From NCBI GenBank assembly GCA_043778255.1, contig JAYWGN010000044.1, forward strand, positions 1 to 25,395: a stretch of 25,395 nt of DNA. Direction: 5' to 3'. Position numbers and translations under genes: made by a program. The notes under the pieces are model-generated. The model saw nothing but the letters and a program-made list of their open reading frames with translations. It was not told where the DNA came from and did not search any database. This stretch comes from JAYWGN01 sp043778255. GTDB lineage: Bacteria > Bacteroidota > Bacteroidia > Chitinophagales > Chitinophagaceae. Positions 14,808 to 21,887 of the stretch are shown one piece after another (position 1 is the first letter of the stretch; each line of letters begins with the position of its first letter).

Positions 14808-14857
14808 ATGTAAGAAAACTTTCGTACTTTAGCATTTTAAAACAATAAATTAAAAAT

Positions 14858-16003
14858 ATGAAAAAGATAGTAGCAACCCTAGCATTAGCCTTAACTATAG
14901 CATTTGGCTACGCCCAAAAAGAAATACTAGTAGAAAAAAGTATAATAGTAACAGACAGCACACCACGTAAAGGTAGCCGAAGTAACCAAAAAATTATAAC
15001 AGTACAACTTAAAGGTGATAAAGCAACTGAGCAAAAAATGACCCTACAAATAGATGGTAATAAAATAATGCTAAATGGTAAAGATGTAATAAACATGGAC
15101 GATGTAAACGTAACTATTGGCGAAAATAAAATTATGTTCAATAACGGAAGAGGTAGAGTAATGGAAATCCCAAACTTTCCTATAGATAAATTAAGAGGTT
15201 TAGAACTACAAATAGAAGGCATGAACAGAGGTAGAGAAAAAATGGATATAGCAAGAGAAAAAATGCAACGAAAATTTGGAGAATTGAACAATAAAATAAA
15301 TACTATGAACAACAAACCACTACTTGGTATAGCTATGGAAAAAGTTGCCACTGGTGTAAAAATAACTGATGTTAATGAAGGTACTGCAGCTGCAAAAGCT
15401 GGGTTACAAAAAGGCGATATAATTACCAAACTAAATGGCACTGCTATAACTACCGAATTAGATATAAGTAAATTAATAAACGATAGCAAAGTTGATGATA
15501 AAGTAACTATTGACTATACTCGTAACGATAAAAGAAACACAACCATAGCTACATTACAAAAGCGAAAAGAAGAGGTGAATTTCAATTTTAATGGCGAATT
15601 TGATGGTACTGGTTTTCCAAAATATGGTCGAGTTTTTGAAATGCCAGAAAATGAAAATTTTGAGTTTAAAATAGATGGCGATATGCCAAATGTAGGTATG
15701 TTTAAAGGGTTTGGTAACACTAACAACCAACCCAAACTTGGTGCTACACTTAAAGAAACCGAGAATGGTGTAGGCTTAACAGTAACAGATATTGAAAAAA
15801 ATAGCGTTGCCGAAAAAGCTGGTTTACAAAAAGGTGATGTAGTAATTACTGTTAATGAAATTGAAGTAAATGATGTAAAAGCTATTAAGGATGCACTGCG
15901 AAACAATAAAAGCAAACCCAATATTTTTGTTTACAAACGTAAAGATAAAATAACACAAACTATCATTTCATTTCCAAGAGAGTTGAAAGAAGTGGCTTTA
16001 TAA
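14858..16003 (+). CDS. Secreted protein with two PDZ domains
   Basis: A 381-aa protein with a signal peptide (cleavage after GYA at about residue 19). A beta-rich, charged N-terminal region (20-150) ends in the coiled stretch REKMDIAREKMQRKFGELNN. PDZ1 covers about 153-236 (PLLGIAMEKVATGVKI, AAAKAGLQKGDIITKLNG) and PDZ2 about 292-372 (PKLGATLKE, AEKAGLQKGDVVITVNE). No protease domain is attached, so it is not DegP/DegQ. It is probably a periplasmic binder of C-terminal peptides or a partner of a protease encoded elsewhere. An operator-like palindrome precedes it and a terminator follows. Confidence 0.85.
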   Translation: MKKIVATLALALTIAFGYAQKEILVEKSIIVTDSTPRKGSRSNQKIITVQLKGDKATEQKMTLQIDGNKIMLNGKDVINMDDVNVTIGENKIMFNNGRGRVMEIPNFPIDKLRGLELQIEGMNRGREKMDIAREKMQRKFGELNNKINTMNNKPLLGIAMEKVATGVKITDVNEGTAAAKAGLQKGDIITKLNGTAITTELDISKLINDSKVDDKVTIDYTRNDKRNTTIATLQKRKEEVNFNFNGEFDGTGFPKYGRVFEMPENENFEFKIDGDMPNVGMFKGFGNTNNQPKLGATLKETENGVGLTVTDIEKNSVAEKAGLQKGDVVITVNEIEVNDVKAIKDALRNNKSKPNIFVYKRKDKITQTIISFPRELKEVAL

Positions 16004-16024
16004 ATTAAGTATTGTTACAACTAT

Positions 16025-17350
16025 TTAAAGAGCTGCTTTTTTAAGTGGCTCTTTTTTTTGTGGCATTACAAACTGTATTACCGCACTTGATTGTTCAGTA
16101 CTACTCAAGGTTGCTTCATACCGCTTAGCACCTACAAATGCTACCATATAACTTGTATTAGGCGGTATAGAGCCAAGGTTTTCGGCAACCATAGTTAACT
16201 CCATAGTTGCCAATAATTGTTCCTTATGCAACACTATTATATACGGCTTATCGGTTAGTAATATATGTTGCTGTAACAAAGTATCATTTATAAATAAAGC
16301 AATACTATCACCATCTACTTGGGCATTATCGTAAAAGTGTAATATAATGCTATCAGCCTCTATGGGTATGGTTTGTAGTAGTAACTTTTGCCTTGTAGTA
16401 TATAATTTTTCTATTGGTTTTGGTTTTTCTATTTGCACCATATTTAAGGTTGGCTTTTCCAACACCAAAGGTTTACTATTTGCCACTTTAGCAGTAGTAT
16501 CGGCTATTGCAATTGCTATTGGCTTAACTGCTACAGCCTTTACTATTGGGAGTTCTACCTTACTACTATCGTTTTTAAAGTTACTAATAGTAACACCAAT
16601 TGTACCAGGGTTATAATGAAATCCAGTGTCCAATTCTAATTGATTGTTATTATAATTATGTACACTTAGGGTATCTTTTTTATTGGGTTTGTTAAGGTTT
16701 AAAAATTCCATAGGTGTTTGTGTAGCTACTGTTTGAGCTACTGCTCTTTTTACAGGCAACTCCAATACTACTTCGGGTATTTTTTCCGTTGCTATTGGTA
16801 CTGATTTTTCTAACTCAGGTTGGCTGTAAGCAATTTGTTGTACACTATCAATAAGTACCCTACTGTTGCCACCAACTAACCAATTATCAATTACTACATT
16901 CCACTCATCATCAAATATAGTTTCGTTAGTTTTGGTTAAATGTAATGCCGAAGTTTTATCCTTTTCAGTTTGCTTAACTACACCATCTAACATCATAACT
17001 CCACCACCGGGGCAATTAAAATTTGCTTCGCTGTAATACGAAACTTCACCTTGTTCTACTATTTTTAATTTAGGTTGTTTACTAGCTATCAATACATCAT
17101 CGTACCAAATAACGGCATTTGTGTTGGCATTAAAATACCCTCTTACACTATACCGTTTATAATTATTTTTGCTAGTATAATAATAGCTTGTACCTACTAT
17201 ACTATCGCCTTTTAATACAAGCTTAAGGGCTACTTTTTTGGCAAATGGCGAATTGCCAATTGTACCTTTCCAATTGCCTGTAATTTGTTGTGCCGTTATT
17301 GCATAATGGCTACAAATAATACTAACAAATAAAATAAAAAGACGGTACAT
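16025..17350 (-). CDS. Large secreted protein, unknown function
   Basis: A 441-aa protein with a signal peptide (AITA, cleavage near residue 20). The first mature domain (about 20-150) opens with QITGNWKGTIGNSPF and is beta-rich, like a lipocalin-type or sugar-binding fold, and contains a lone CPGGGVMMLDG. A long Pro/Val/Lys-rich linker follows (about 180-320). A C-terminal beta domain from about 320 includes ADSIILHFYDNAQVDGDSI, MVAENLGSIPPNTSYMV and RYEATLSSTEQSSAVIQF. That C-terminal domain is familiar from Chitinophagaceae secreted proteins, but I know no function for it. The gene overlaps a terminator at its 3' end. Confidence 0.75.
   Translation of the reverse strand: MYRLFILFVSIICSHYAITAQQITGNWKGTIGNSPFAKKVALKLVLKGDSIVGTSYYYTSKNNYKRYSVRGYFNANTNAVIWYDDVLIASKQPKLKIVEQGEVSYYSEANFNCPGGGVMMLDGVVKQTEKDKTSALHLTKTNETIFDDEWNVVIDNWLVGGNSRVLIDSVQQIAYSQPELEKSVPIATEKIPEVVLELPVKRAVAQTVATQTPMEFLNLNKPNKKDTLSVHNYNNNQLELDTGFHYNPGTIGVTISNFKNDSSKVELPIVKAVAVKPIAIAIADTTAKVANSKPLVLEKPTLNMVQIEKPKPIEKLYTTRQKLLLQTIPIEADSIILHFYDNAQVDGDSIALFINDTLLQQHILLTDKPYIIVLHKEQLLATMELTMVAENLGSIPPNTSYMVAFVGAKRYEATLSSTEQSSAVIQFVMPQKKEPLKKAAL
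16027..16054 (+). terminator. Terminator after the PDZ gene, inside the 3' end of the next CDS
   Basis: AAAGAGC (16027-16033) pairs with GCTCTTT (16048-16054) around a 14-nt loop, followed by a T-run to 16059. The T-run favours the plus strand. The hairpin overlaps the last codons (KKAAL) and stop of the convergent minus-strand gene. Confidence 0.65.
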
Positions 17351-17430
17351 ATTGTGTATAAAATAATTAATGTTAAAGATGCAACAAATATTATACCTTA
17401 AATGTTAAATAACTACAAATATTAAATACA

Positions 17431-17907
17431 ATGGCAACACCCAACCCTACATTAATACAAGCCTTACGTGATACAGCAACCCAATTAAAAAACGGCGCTA
17501 CTTATGCATGGGGCAACCATGGTAGTTGTAACTGTGGCAACTTGGTACAAGTAGTATGTCATTTGCCAAAGGCAGAAATACTACAATATGCACACCAAGG
17601 CATTGGCGAATGGACGGAGTTAGCCACCGAATATTGTGGTGTTACCAATGCACCCATAAGTATGGTAATGCATAAGTTACAAGCTATAGGGCTTACCCCG
17701 TCGGATATACATAACCTCGAATATTTGGATAATCGTAAAGTATTGGAGCTGTTGCCCAACGGCTTTCAATGGTTGCAAAAAAACAATAAAGAACATGTAA
17801 TATTATACTTTGAAACCTTTGCTACTATGCTTGAAGATGCTTTGCTACAAAGCATTAACATTACCGAATTATTTACAATATCTACACCCGAATTGGTAGT
17901 AGCTTAG
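17431..17907 (+). CDS. Conserved hypothetical protein with CNC motif
   Basis: A 158-aa soluble protein. The N-terminal part has ALRDTATQLKNGATYAWGNHGSCNCG, a pattern with a His and two close cysteines (H30, C33, C35) that may bind metal; a further C60-region ATEYCGV follows. The rest is helical with LTPSDIHNLEYLDNRKVL. It looks like a widely distributed conserved unknown, but I cannot name the family. No signal peptide. The 238 bp after it hold a piece of the GC-rich repeat type (TTGCCGGCAGG around 18008-18018) and no gene. Confidence 0.7.
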   Translation: MATPNPTLIQALRDTATQLKNGATYAWGNHGSCNCGNLVQVVCHLPKAEILQYAHQGIGEWTELATEYCGVTNAPISMVMHKLQAIGLTPSDIHNLEYLDNRKVLELLPNGFQWLQKNNKEHVILYFETFATMLEDALLQSINITELFTISTPELVVA

Positions 17908-18129
17908 CATTTATTATTTTTTACTTACAAATATGGCTTTGTAAAGTTTGGAATTTAAAATTCGTATGCCCCCCGTAAGTATAGTACTAATGAATAAAAA
18001 ACAGACTTGCCGGCAGGGTTCAAATTTATTACCAAAGAACATCAGGGAAAGTTAAGCAGAAACTTAAGTCGAGTAAAGAACTGCTGCTCATTGTTGCATT
18101 GTAAAGCCACACTTGTATATAACCCAATA

Positions 18130-18142
18130 TTGGCTGCTAGGC
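18130..18142 (+). repeat. Left arm of an imperfect 13-bp inverted repeat around the PIN module
   Basis: TTGGCTGCTAGGC here matches TTGGCTGCATGGC on the other strand at 18802-18814, 11 of 13 bases. The pair encloses the PIN toxin and antitoxin genes. A separate 10-bp palindrome CCAATATTGG overlaps the left arm (18124-18133). Confidence 0.4.
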
Positions 18143-18145
18143 ATT

Positions 18146-18295
18146 CTATTTTACAAGTTTTAATCTACGGTCTGAGTAATATTTTTTCAACTCCTCGAAA
18201 TTCATATTTTGAATTTCAAGACTAATTTTGTCTCTTGTGTCTCGCATAAATTTTACAGCGTCAAAATCTTTTTTTACAATTTCTTTAGTCTTCAT
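18146..18295 (-). CDS. Small antitoxin-like protein
   Basis: A 49-aa charged protein (MKTKEIVKKDFDAVKFMRDT, then an amphipathic NMNFEELKKYYSDRR). Its ATG overlaps the end of the PIN gene by 11 nt, so the two are translationally coupled. Size, charge and overlap suggest the antitoxin of a type II pair, and similar KFMRD-containing small proteins accompany PIN genes in other bacteria. The order is toxin first, antitoxin second, the reverse of the usual arrangement. Upstream in-frame codons to 18328 would give a longer form, but they lie inside the PIN gene. Confidence 0.65.
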   Translation of the reverse strand: MKTKEIVKKDFDAVKFMRDTRDKISLEIQNMNFEELKKYYSDRRLKLVK

Positions 18296-18755
18296 TGTAT
18301 ATAATTTCTTTTGGTGAACGAATGTCAATTATTTTATAACCGAGTTTCATATTTACAGCGTTGTAACCTCTAATTCTTTTTACATTTACTATATGTTTAA
18401 AGTTCCAACTCACTAAAATATCTACTTCATTTATTGTCGCCAAAGCAATATGAAAACAGTCAGACCTACTTCTCCTTCCAACTACATTTTCTCTAAGGTA
18501 AGTATCGGCTAAATTTACAGCCTCTTCTGTTAGTTCAACTCGTCTTTTTAGTGATTCTGAAAGATTTGGAAGAAGTTGTTGAACTCTTTCTGGTGCTCCA
18601 AGTAATTCGTCCTCGGTAGTGGTGGAATAAACAACGAGGAATTGTCCCAACTTTATTTTTTCAAATAAAATTTGAGTTACCTCCTCAAAGTCAGTGTCAT
18701 AATAACCACCAAAAACTGAAGTGTCTAAATATATTTTTGGAACTTTTTCATTCAT
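18285..18755 (-). CDS. PIN-domain ribonuclease, VapC-like toxin
   Basis: A 156-aa PIN-domain protein. Acidic residues at expected places are D11 (IYLDTSVFGG), E50 (TEDELLG) and D99 (SRSDCFHIALA), with N118 of SWNFKHIV at the fourth position. Members cleave RNA, often tRNA or rRNA, and serve as toxins in type II toxin-antitoxin pairs. I chose ATG 18755 (MNEKVPKIYLD); the longer frame to 18821 runs through the promoter-like TATATTTG at 18760-18767. Codon use differs from flanking genes (more AAA/GAA/TTT-rich, fewer ATA and GTA), hinting at transfer. An 11-nt overlap couples it to the antitoxin. Confidence 0.85.
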   Translation of the reverse strand: MNEKVPKIYLDTSVFGGYYDTDFEEVTQILFEKIKLGQFLVVYSTTTEDELLGAPERVQQLLPNLSESLKRRVELTEEAVNLADTYLRENVVGRRSRSDCFHIALATINEVDILVSWNFKHIVNVKRIRGYNAVNMKLGYKIIDIRSPKEIIYNED

Positions 18756-18759
18756 ATAG

Positions 18760-18767
18760 CAAATATA
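18760..18767 (-). promoter_or_regulatory. -7 promoter element for the PIN/antitoxin pair
   Basis: TATATTTG on the minus strand fits TAnnTTTG and ends 4 nt before the PIN start codon, implying an almost leaderless transcript, as also inferred for gatB. Confidence 0.45.
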
Positions 18768-18801
18768 CTCAATTCCTAAGTTTTTGTAAAGTTTTGCAGT
18801 C

Positions 18802-18814
18802 GCCATGCAGCCAA
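18802..18814 (-). repeat. Right arm of the inverted repeat around the PIN module
   Basis: GCCATGCAGCCAA on the plus strand is the inverted partner of 18130-18142 (11 of 13). It lies 47 bp upstream of the PIN start. The stretch 18815-18910 up to the peroxiredoxin stop has no gene. Confidence 0.4.
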
Positions 18815-18910
18815 CATACACATTTAGCCTACGGCAAAATAAAAAAAAGCAGCATTGAAATGCCGCTCTGTTTACGATTGCTTGCCATATGTGAAAAAAA
18901 AAATGTTTAC

Positions 18911-19546
18911 TTATATATTAGGCTGTGGTGTATAACGTAAATAGGGCTTTACAATATCTACACCCTTAGGAAACCTTGCAATAGCATCTTCGGTACTTAC
19001 AGCAGGTACTACTATTACCTTGTCGCCGTGTTGCCAATCGGCTGGTGTGGCTACTTTATAATTTGCTGTTAGTTGTAGGCTATCAATTACTCTCAGTATT
19101 TCTACAAAATTTCTACCCGTACTTGCAGGGTATACAATCATTAGTTTTATTAGTTTATCGGGACCAATTACAAACAAACTCCTCACCGTAAGGGTAGCAC
19201 TAGCATTGGGGTGTAGCATACCATATAGGTTACTAATTACCTTATCTTCATCGGCTATTATAGGAAAGTTAACGGTAGTTTGTTGTGTTTCATTTATATC
19301 GTTTACCCAGCTTTGGTGGCTCTCTACCCCATCTACACTTAGTGCTAATACTTTTACATTTTTAGCTTCAAACTGTGGCTGCAATTGGGCTGTACGCCCA
19401 AGCTCTGTAGTACATACTGGTGTATAATCAGCCGGATGGCTAAATAAAACCCCCCAACTATTGCCTAAGTATTCGTGTAAATTAATAGTACCTATTGTGC
19501 TATTTGCAGTAAAGTTTGGTGCGGTATCGCCTAGTTGTAAACTCAT
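18911..19546 (-). CDS. 1-Cys peroxiredoxin (Prx6 family)
   Basis: A 211-aa thiol peroxidase that reduces hydrogen peroxide and organic peroxides. The peroxidatic cysteine is C45 in SHPADYTPVCTTELG. The Prx6-type extended C-terminal part (PADWQHGDKVIVVPAVS, then FPKGVDIVKPYLRYTPQP) is present. No resolving cysteine is seen later in the protein, consistent with the 1-Cys mechanism. I chose ATG 19546 (MSLQLGDTAPNF); an in-frame upstream start at 19570 adds eight residues from the promoter region. It diverges from an Rrf2-family regulator across 86 bp containing a -7 element (19568-19575) framed by an inverted repeat. Confidence 0.93.
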   Translation of the reverse strand: MSLQLGDTAPNFTANSTIGTINLHEYLGNSWGVLFSHPADYTPVCTTELGRTAQLQPQFEAKNVKVLALSVDGVESHQSWVNDINETQQTTVNFPIIADEDKVISNLYGMLHPNASATLTVRSLFVIGPDKLIKLMIVYPASTGRNFVEILRVIDSLQLTANYKVATPADWQHGDKVIVVPAVSTEDAIARFPKGVDIVKPYLRYTPQPNI

Positions 19547-19549
19547 AGT

Positions 19550-19584
19550 ATATAGTATTTTATACTGCAAATGTAATACTATAT
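19550..19584. promoter_or_regulatory. Inverted repeat framing the peroxiredoxin promoter, likely Rrf2 operator
   Basis: ATATAGTATT (19550-19559) and AATACTATAT (19575-19584) are perfect inverted complements 15 bp apart. The spacer holds the minus-strand -7 element TACATTTG (19568-19575). A regulator dimer bound here would cover the peroxiredoxin start site. Confidence 0.5.
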
Positions 19585-19632
19585 TAAATTAGTAGAGTAT
19601 ATTGTTTTGTAAAAATTTTGTAATTTTAAATT

Positions 19633-20055
19633 ATGTTATCACAAAAAGCAAAATATGCATTACAAGCTTTGGCTTACTTAAGTAGCAAATATGCCGATGG
19701 CGATGCCATATTAATACAAACTATTGCTAAGGAAAAGAGTATCCCCACCAAATTTTTGGAAGCCATATTATTACAATTAAAAAAACATACTATACTTACT
19801 AGCTACCGAGGCCGTACAGGTGGCTATAAACTTACTAACAAACCCAACAAAACAAACCTTGCAACTATTATACGAATTATTGATGGCCCAATAGCAATGT
19901 TAAGTTGTGTGAGTTTAAATTTTTTTAAGCCCTGCGATAATTGTGTATACGAAACCTGTTGCATAAACCCTATAATGGCCGAGGCAAGAGATGCCACCTT
20001 AAAAGTATTAGAAAAAAGAACCTTAGCAGATATAATGGATAAGAATAATGGATAA
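19633..20055 (+). CDS. Rrf2-family transcriptional regulator with cysteine cluster
   Basis: A 140-aa winged-helix regulator of the Rrf2 family (MLSQKAKYALQALAYLSS, IPTKFLEAILLQLKK, SYRGRTGGYKL). Cysteines C92, C101, C104, C109 and C110 lie in the region where IscR/NsrR-type members bind an iron-sulfur cluster (CVSLNFFKPCDNCVYETCC), so redox, nitric oxide or iron sensing is possible. It is divergent from the peroxiredoxin gene and probably regulates it and itself. The mutase gene follows after 40 nt on the same strand and could be read from the same promoter. Confidence 0.9.
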   Translation: MLSQKAKYALQALAYLSSKYADGDAILIQTIAKEKSIPTKFLEAILLQLKKHTILTSYRGRTGGYKLTNKPNKTNLATIIRIIDGPIAMLSCVSLNFFKPCDNCVYETCCINPIMAEARDATLKVLEKRTLADIMDKNNG

Positions 20056-20095
20056 TGGACAATAACAATTAAAAAAGTATTTTAAATAATAATTT

Positions 20096-21670
20096 ATGCA
20101 AAAAAACACTGACGAAACACCACTAATAAATGACTCAGGCATTACCATACAAAAAATATATACAGCAGCTGACTTGCCACATACAGCGCCAATACCCAAT
20201 GCAGGTGAGTACCCGTACACCCGAGGTGTACAGCCCAGTATGTACCGTGGCAAACTATGGACAATGAGGCAATATGCAGGCTTTAGCACCGCCGAAGAAA
20301 GCAACAAACGTTACCATTATTTACTCAACCAAGGTGTAAGTGGCCTGAGTGTAGCATTTGATTTGCCAACACAAATTGGGTACAATAGCGACCACGAATT
20401 AGCCGATGGTGAAGTAGGAAAAGTAGGTGTAGCCATTGATAGTTTACACGATATGCAAAGCTTATTTAAAGGCATAACCCTAGAGCAGGTAAGTACCAGC
20501 ATGACCATTAATGCTACAGGCTTTATACTCCTTGCATTTTATACGGCATTAGCCAAACAGCAACAAGCCAACCTTACCCATATAAACGGTACTATACAAA
20601 ACGATATACTTAAAGAGTATGCAGCAAGAGGCACCTATATATATCCGCCAAAGCCAAGTATGAAAATTATAACCGATATATTTGAGTGGTGCAGTACTAC
20701 CCTACCCAAGTGGAATACCATAAGCATAAGCGGTTACCATATACGAGAGGCAGGTAGTACAGCTGTGCAAGAAATAGCCTTTACCCTAAGTAACGGAAAG
20801 GCTTATGTACAGGCAGCTTTAGCCAAAGGCTTAGATATTAATGTATTTGGCAAACGGCTTTCATTTTTTTTTAATGCACACAATAATATGTTTGAGGAGG
20901 TAGCCAAATTTAGAGCAGCAAGGCGAATGTGGGCAACTATAATGAAAAGCTTAGGTGCTACTGACCCAAAGGCTCAAATGCTACGGTTTCATACACAGGT
21001 GGGTGGTAGTACCCTTACTGCACAGCAACCACTTAACAATATAAGCCGAGTAACTATACAATCAATAGCAGCAGTACTTGGTGGTACACAAAGCTTACAT
21101 ACCAATGGGTACGATGAAGCCTTAAGCCTACCCACCGAAACTGCAGCACAAATAGCCTTACGTACCCAACAAATAGTGGCTTACGAAAGTGGTATTGCCG
21201 ATACCGTAGATCCCTTAGCAGGTTCGTACTATGTAGAAACATTGACTAACGATGTAGAAAAAGCAGCTTGGCAAATAATTGACCAAATAGATGCAATGGG
21301 AGGTAGTGTAACAGCAATAGAGCAAGGCTTTATGCAAGATGAGATTGCTAAAAGTGCCTACCAGTACCAAAAAAATATAGAGAACCAAACAAAAATAATT
21401 GTTGGGGTTAATAAATTTACAGTACCTGAAAATAATGATACTCCAGTATTTAAGGTTGATGATAGCATACAACAAACACAAACAGAAAAGCTACAAACCC
21501 TCCGCAATAACCGTAACCAAACTGATGTAACTAACACTTTAGCAACACTTAAAAATAAAGCAATACAAGGCGAAAACATAATGCCAACCGTGGTTACAGC
21601 AGTAGAGCAACTTAGTACCCTTGGCGAAATTGCCGATGTATTACGAGAAGTATATGGGGAACATAAGTGA
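20096..21670 (+). CDS. Methylmalonyl-CoA mutase, catalytic (large) subunit without B12 domain
   Basis: A 524-aa TIM-barrel substrate-binding subunit of an acyl-CoA mutase, which interconverts methylmalonyl-CoA and succinyl-CoA using adenosylcobalamin. Motifs: YTRGVQPSMYRGKLWTMRQY, GLSVAFDLPTQIGYNSD, TIQNDILKEYAARGTYIYPP and GGTQSLHTNGYDEALSLPT. Specificity positions Y60 (RQYAGF) and R178 (AARGTYIYPP) match methylmalonyl-CoA mutase, whereas isobutyryl-CoA mutases have Phe and Gln there. The protein ends without the C-terminal cobalamin-binding domain (no DxHxxG), so a separate small subunit must be supplied from elsewhere. Neither it nor a MeaB-type chaperone is in the window. Confidence 0.92.
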   Translation: MQKNTDETPLINDSGITIQKIYTAADLPHTAPIPNAGEYPYTRGVQPSMYRGKLWTMRQYAGFSTAEESNKRYHYLLNQGVSGLSVAFDLPTQIGYNSDHELADGEVGKVGVAIDSLHDMQSLFKGITLEQVSTSMTINATGFILLAFYTALAKQQQANLTHINGTIQNDILKEYAARGTYIYPPKPSMKIITDIFEWCSTTLPKWNTISISGYHIREAGSTAVQEIAFTLSNGKAYVQAALAKGLDINVFGKRLSFFFNAHNNMFEEVAKFRAARRMWATIMKSLGATDPKAQMLRFHTQVGGSTLTAQQPLNNISRVTIQSIAAVLGGTQSLHTNGYDEALSLPTETAAQIALRTQQIVAYESGIADTVDPLAGSYYVETLTNDVEKAAWQIIDQIDAMGGSVTAIEQGFMQDEIAKSAYQYQKNIENQTKIIVGVNKFTVPENNDTPVFKVDDSIQQTQTEKLQTLRNNRNQTDVTNTLATLKNKAIQGENIMPTVVTAVEQLSTLGEIADVLREVYGEHK

Positions 21671-21686
21671 TGTTGTTATGTATGAG

Positions 21687-21741
21687 GTGAGAGGTTAAAA
21701 GTTATAAGTGAGAGGTTAAAAGTTAGAGGTGAGAAGTTAGA
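21687..21741. repeat. 2.6 tandem copies of a 21-bp unit
   Basis: GTGAGAGGTTAAAAGTTA repeats at 21687 and 21708 with a 21-bp period (third bases of the spacer vary: TAA, GAG), and a shortened copy starts at 21729 (GTGAGAAGTTAGA). It sits in the 217-bp gap between the mutase and the TPR gene. This type of GTGAGAAGTTAGA-like intergenic repeat is familiar from Bacteroidota. Function unknown. Confidence 0.7.
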
Positions 21742-21887
21742 TTTAATTGTAATAAATTTTTCCCATGGTTCGTGTCCCCACCAACCAAAATTTGTAACCA
21801 AAAAACTTATTATAACTAACTTACCTAAGCTATAATCATATTCTTTTTTAATACCCCCTTTTGTTTTAATTTTACTAAAAACTAACT

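Noticed and set aside
14908..15921. Two long minus-strand frames opposite the PDZ gene
   Set aside because: They mirror the strongly supported PDZ frame and look like reverse-complement artefacts rich in Ser, Phe and Ile.
18007..18225. 72-codon plus-strand open frame upstream of and across the antitoxin gene
   Set aside because: It overlaps the better supported antitoxin frame and contains repeat and palindrome sequence, with no family resemblance.
18124..18850. Integron attC sites around the PIN module
   Set aside because: The arms do not show the RYYYAAC/GTTRRRY core boxes, and no integrase is in the window.
21687..21741. Short repeats with regular period as a CRISPR-like array
   Set aside because: Units are directly adjacent 21-bp tandem copies without unique spacers, and no cas genes are near.
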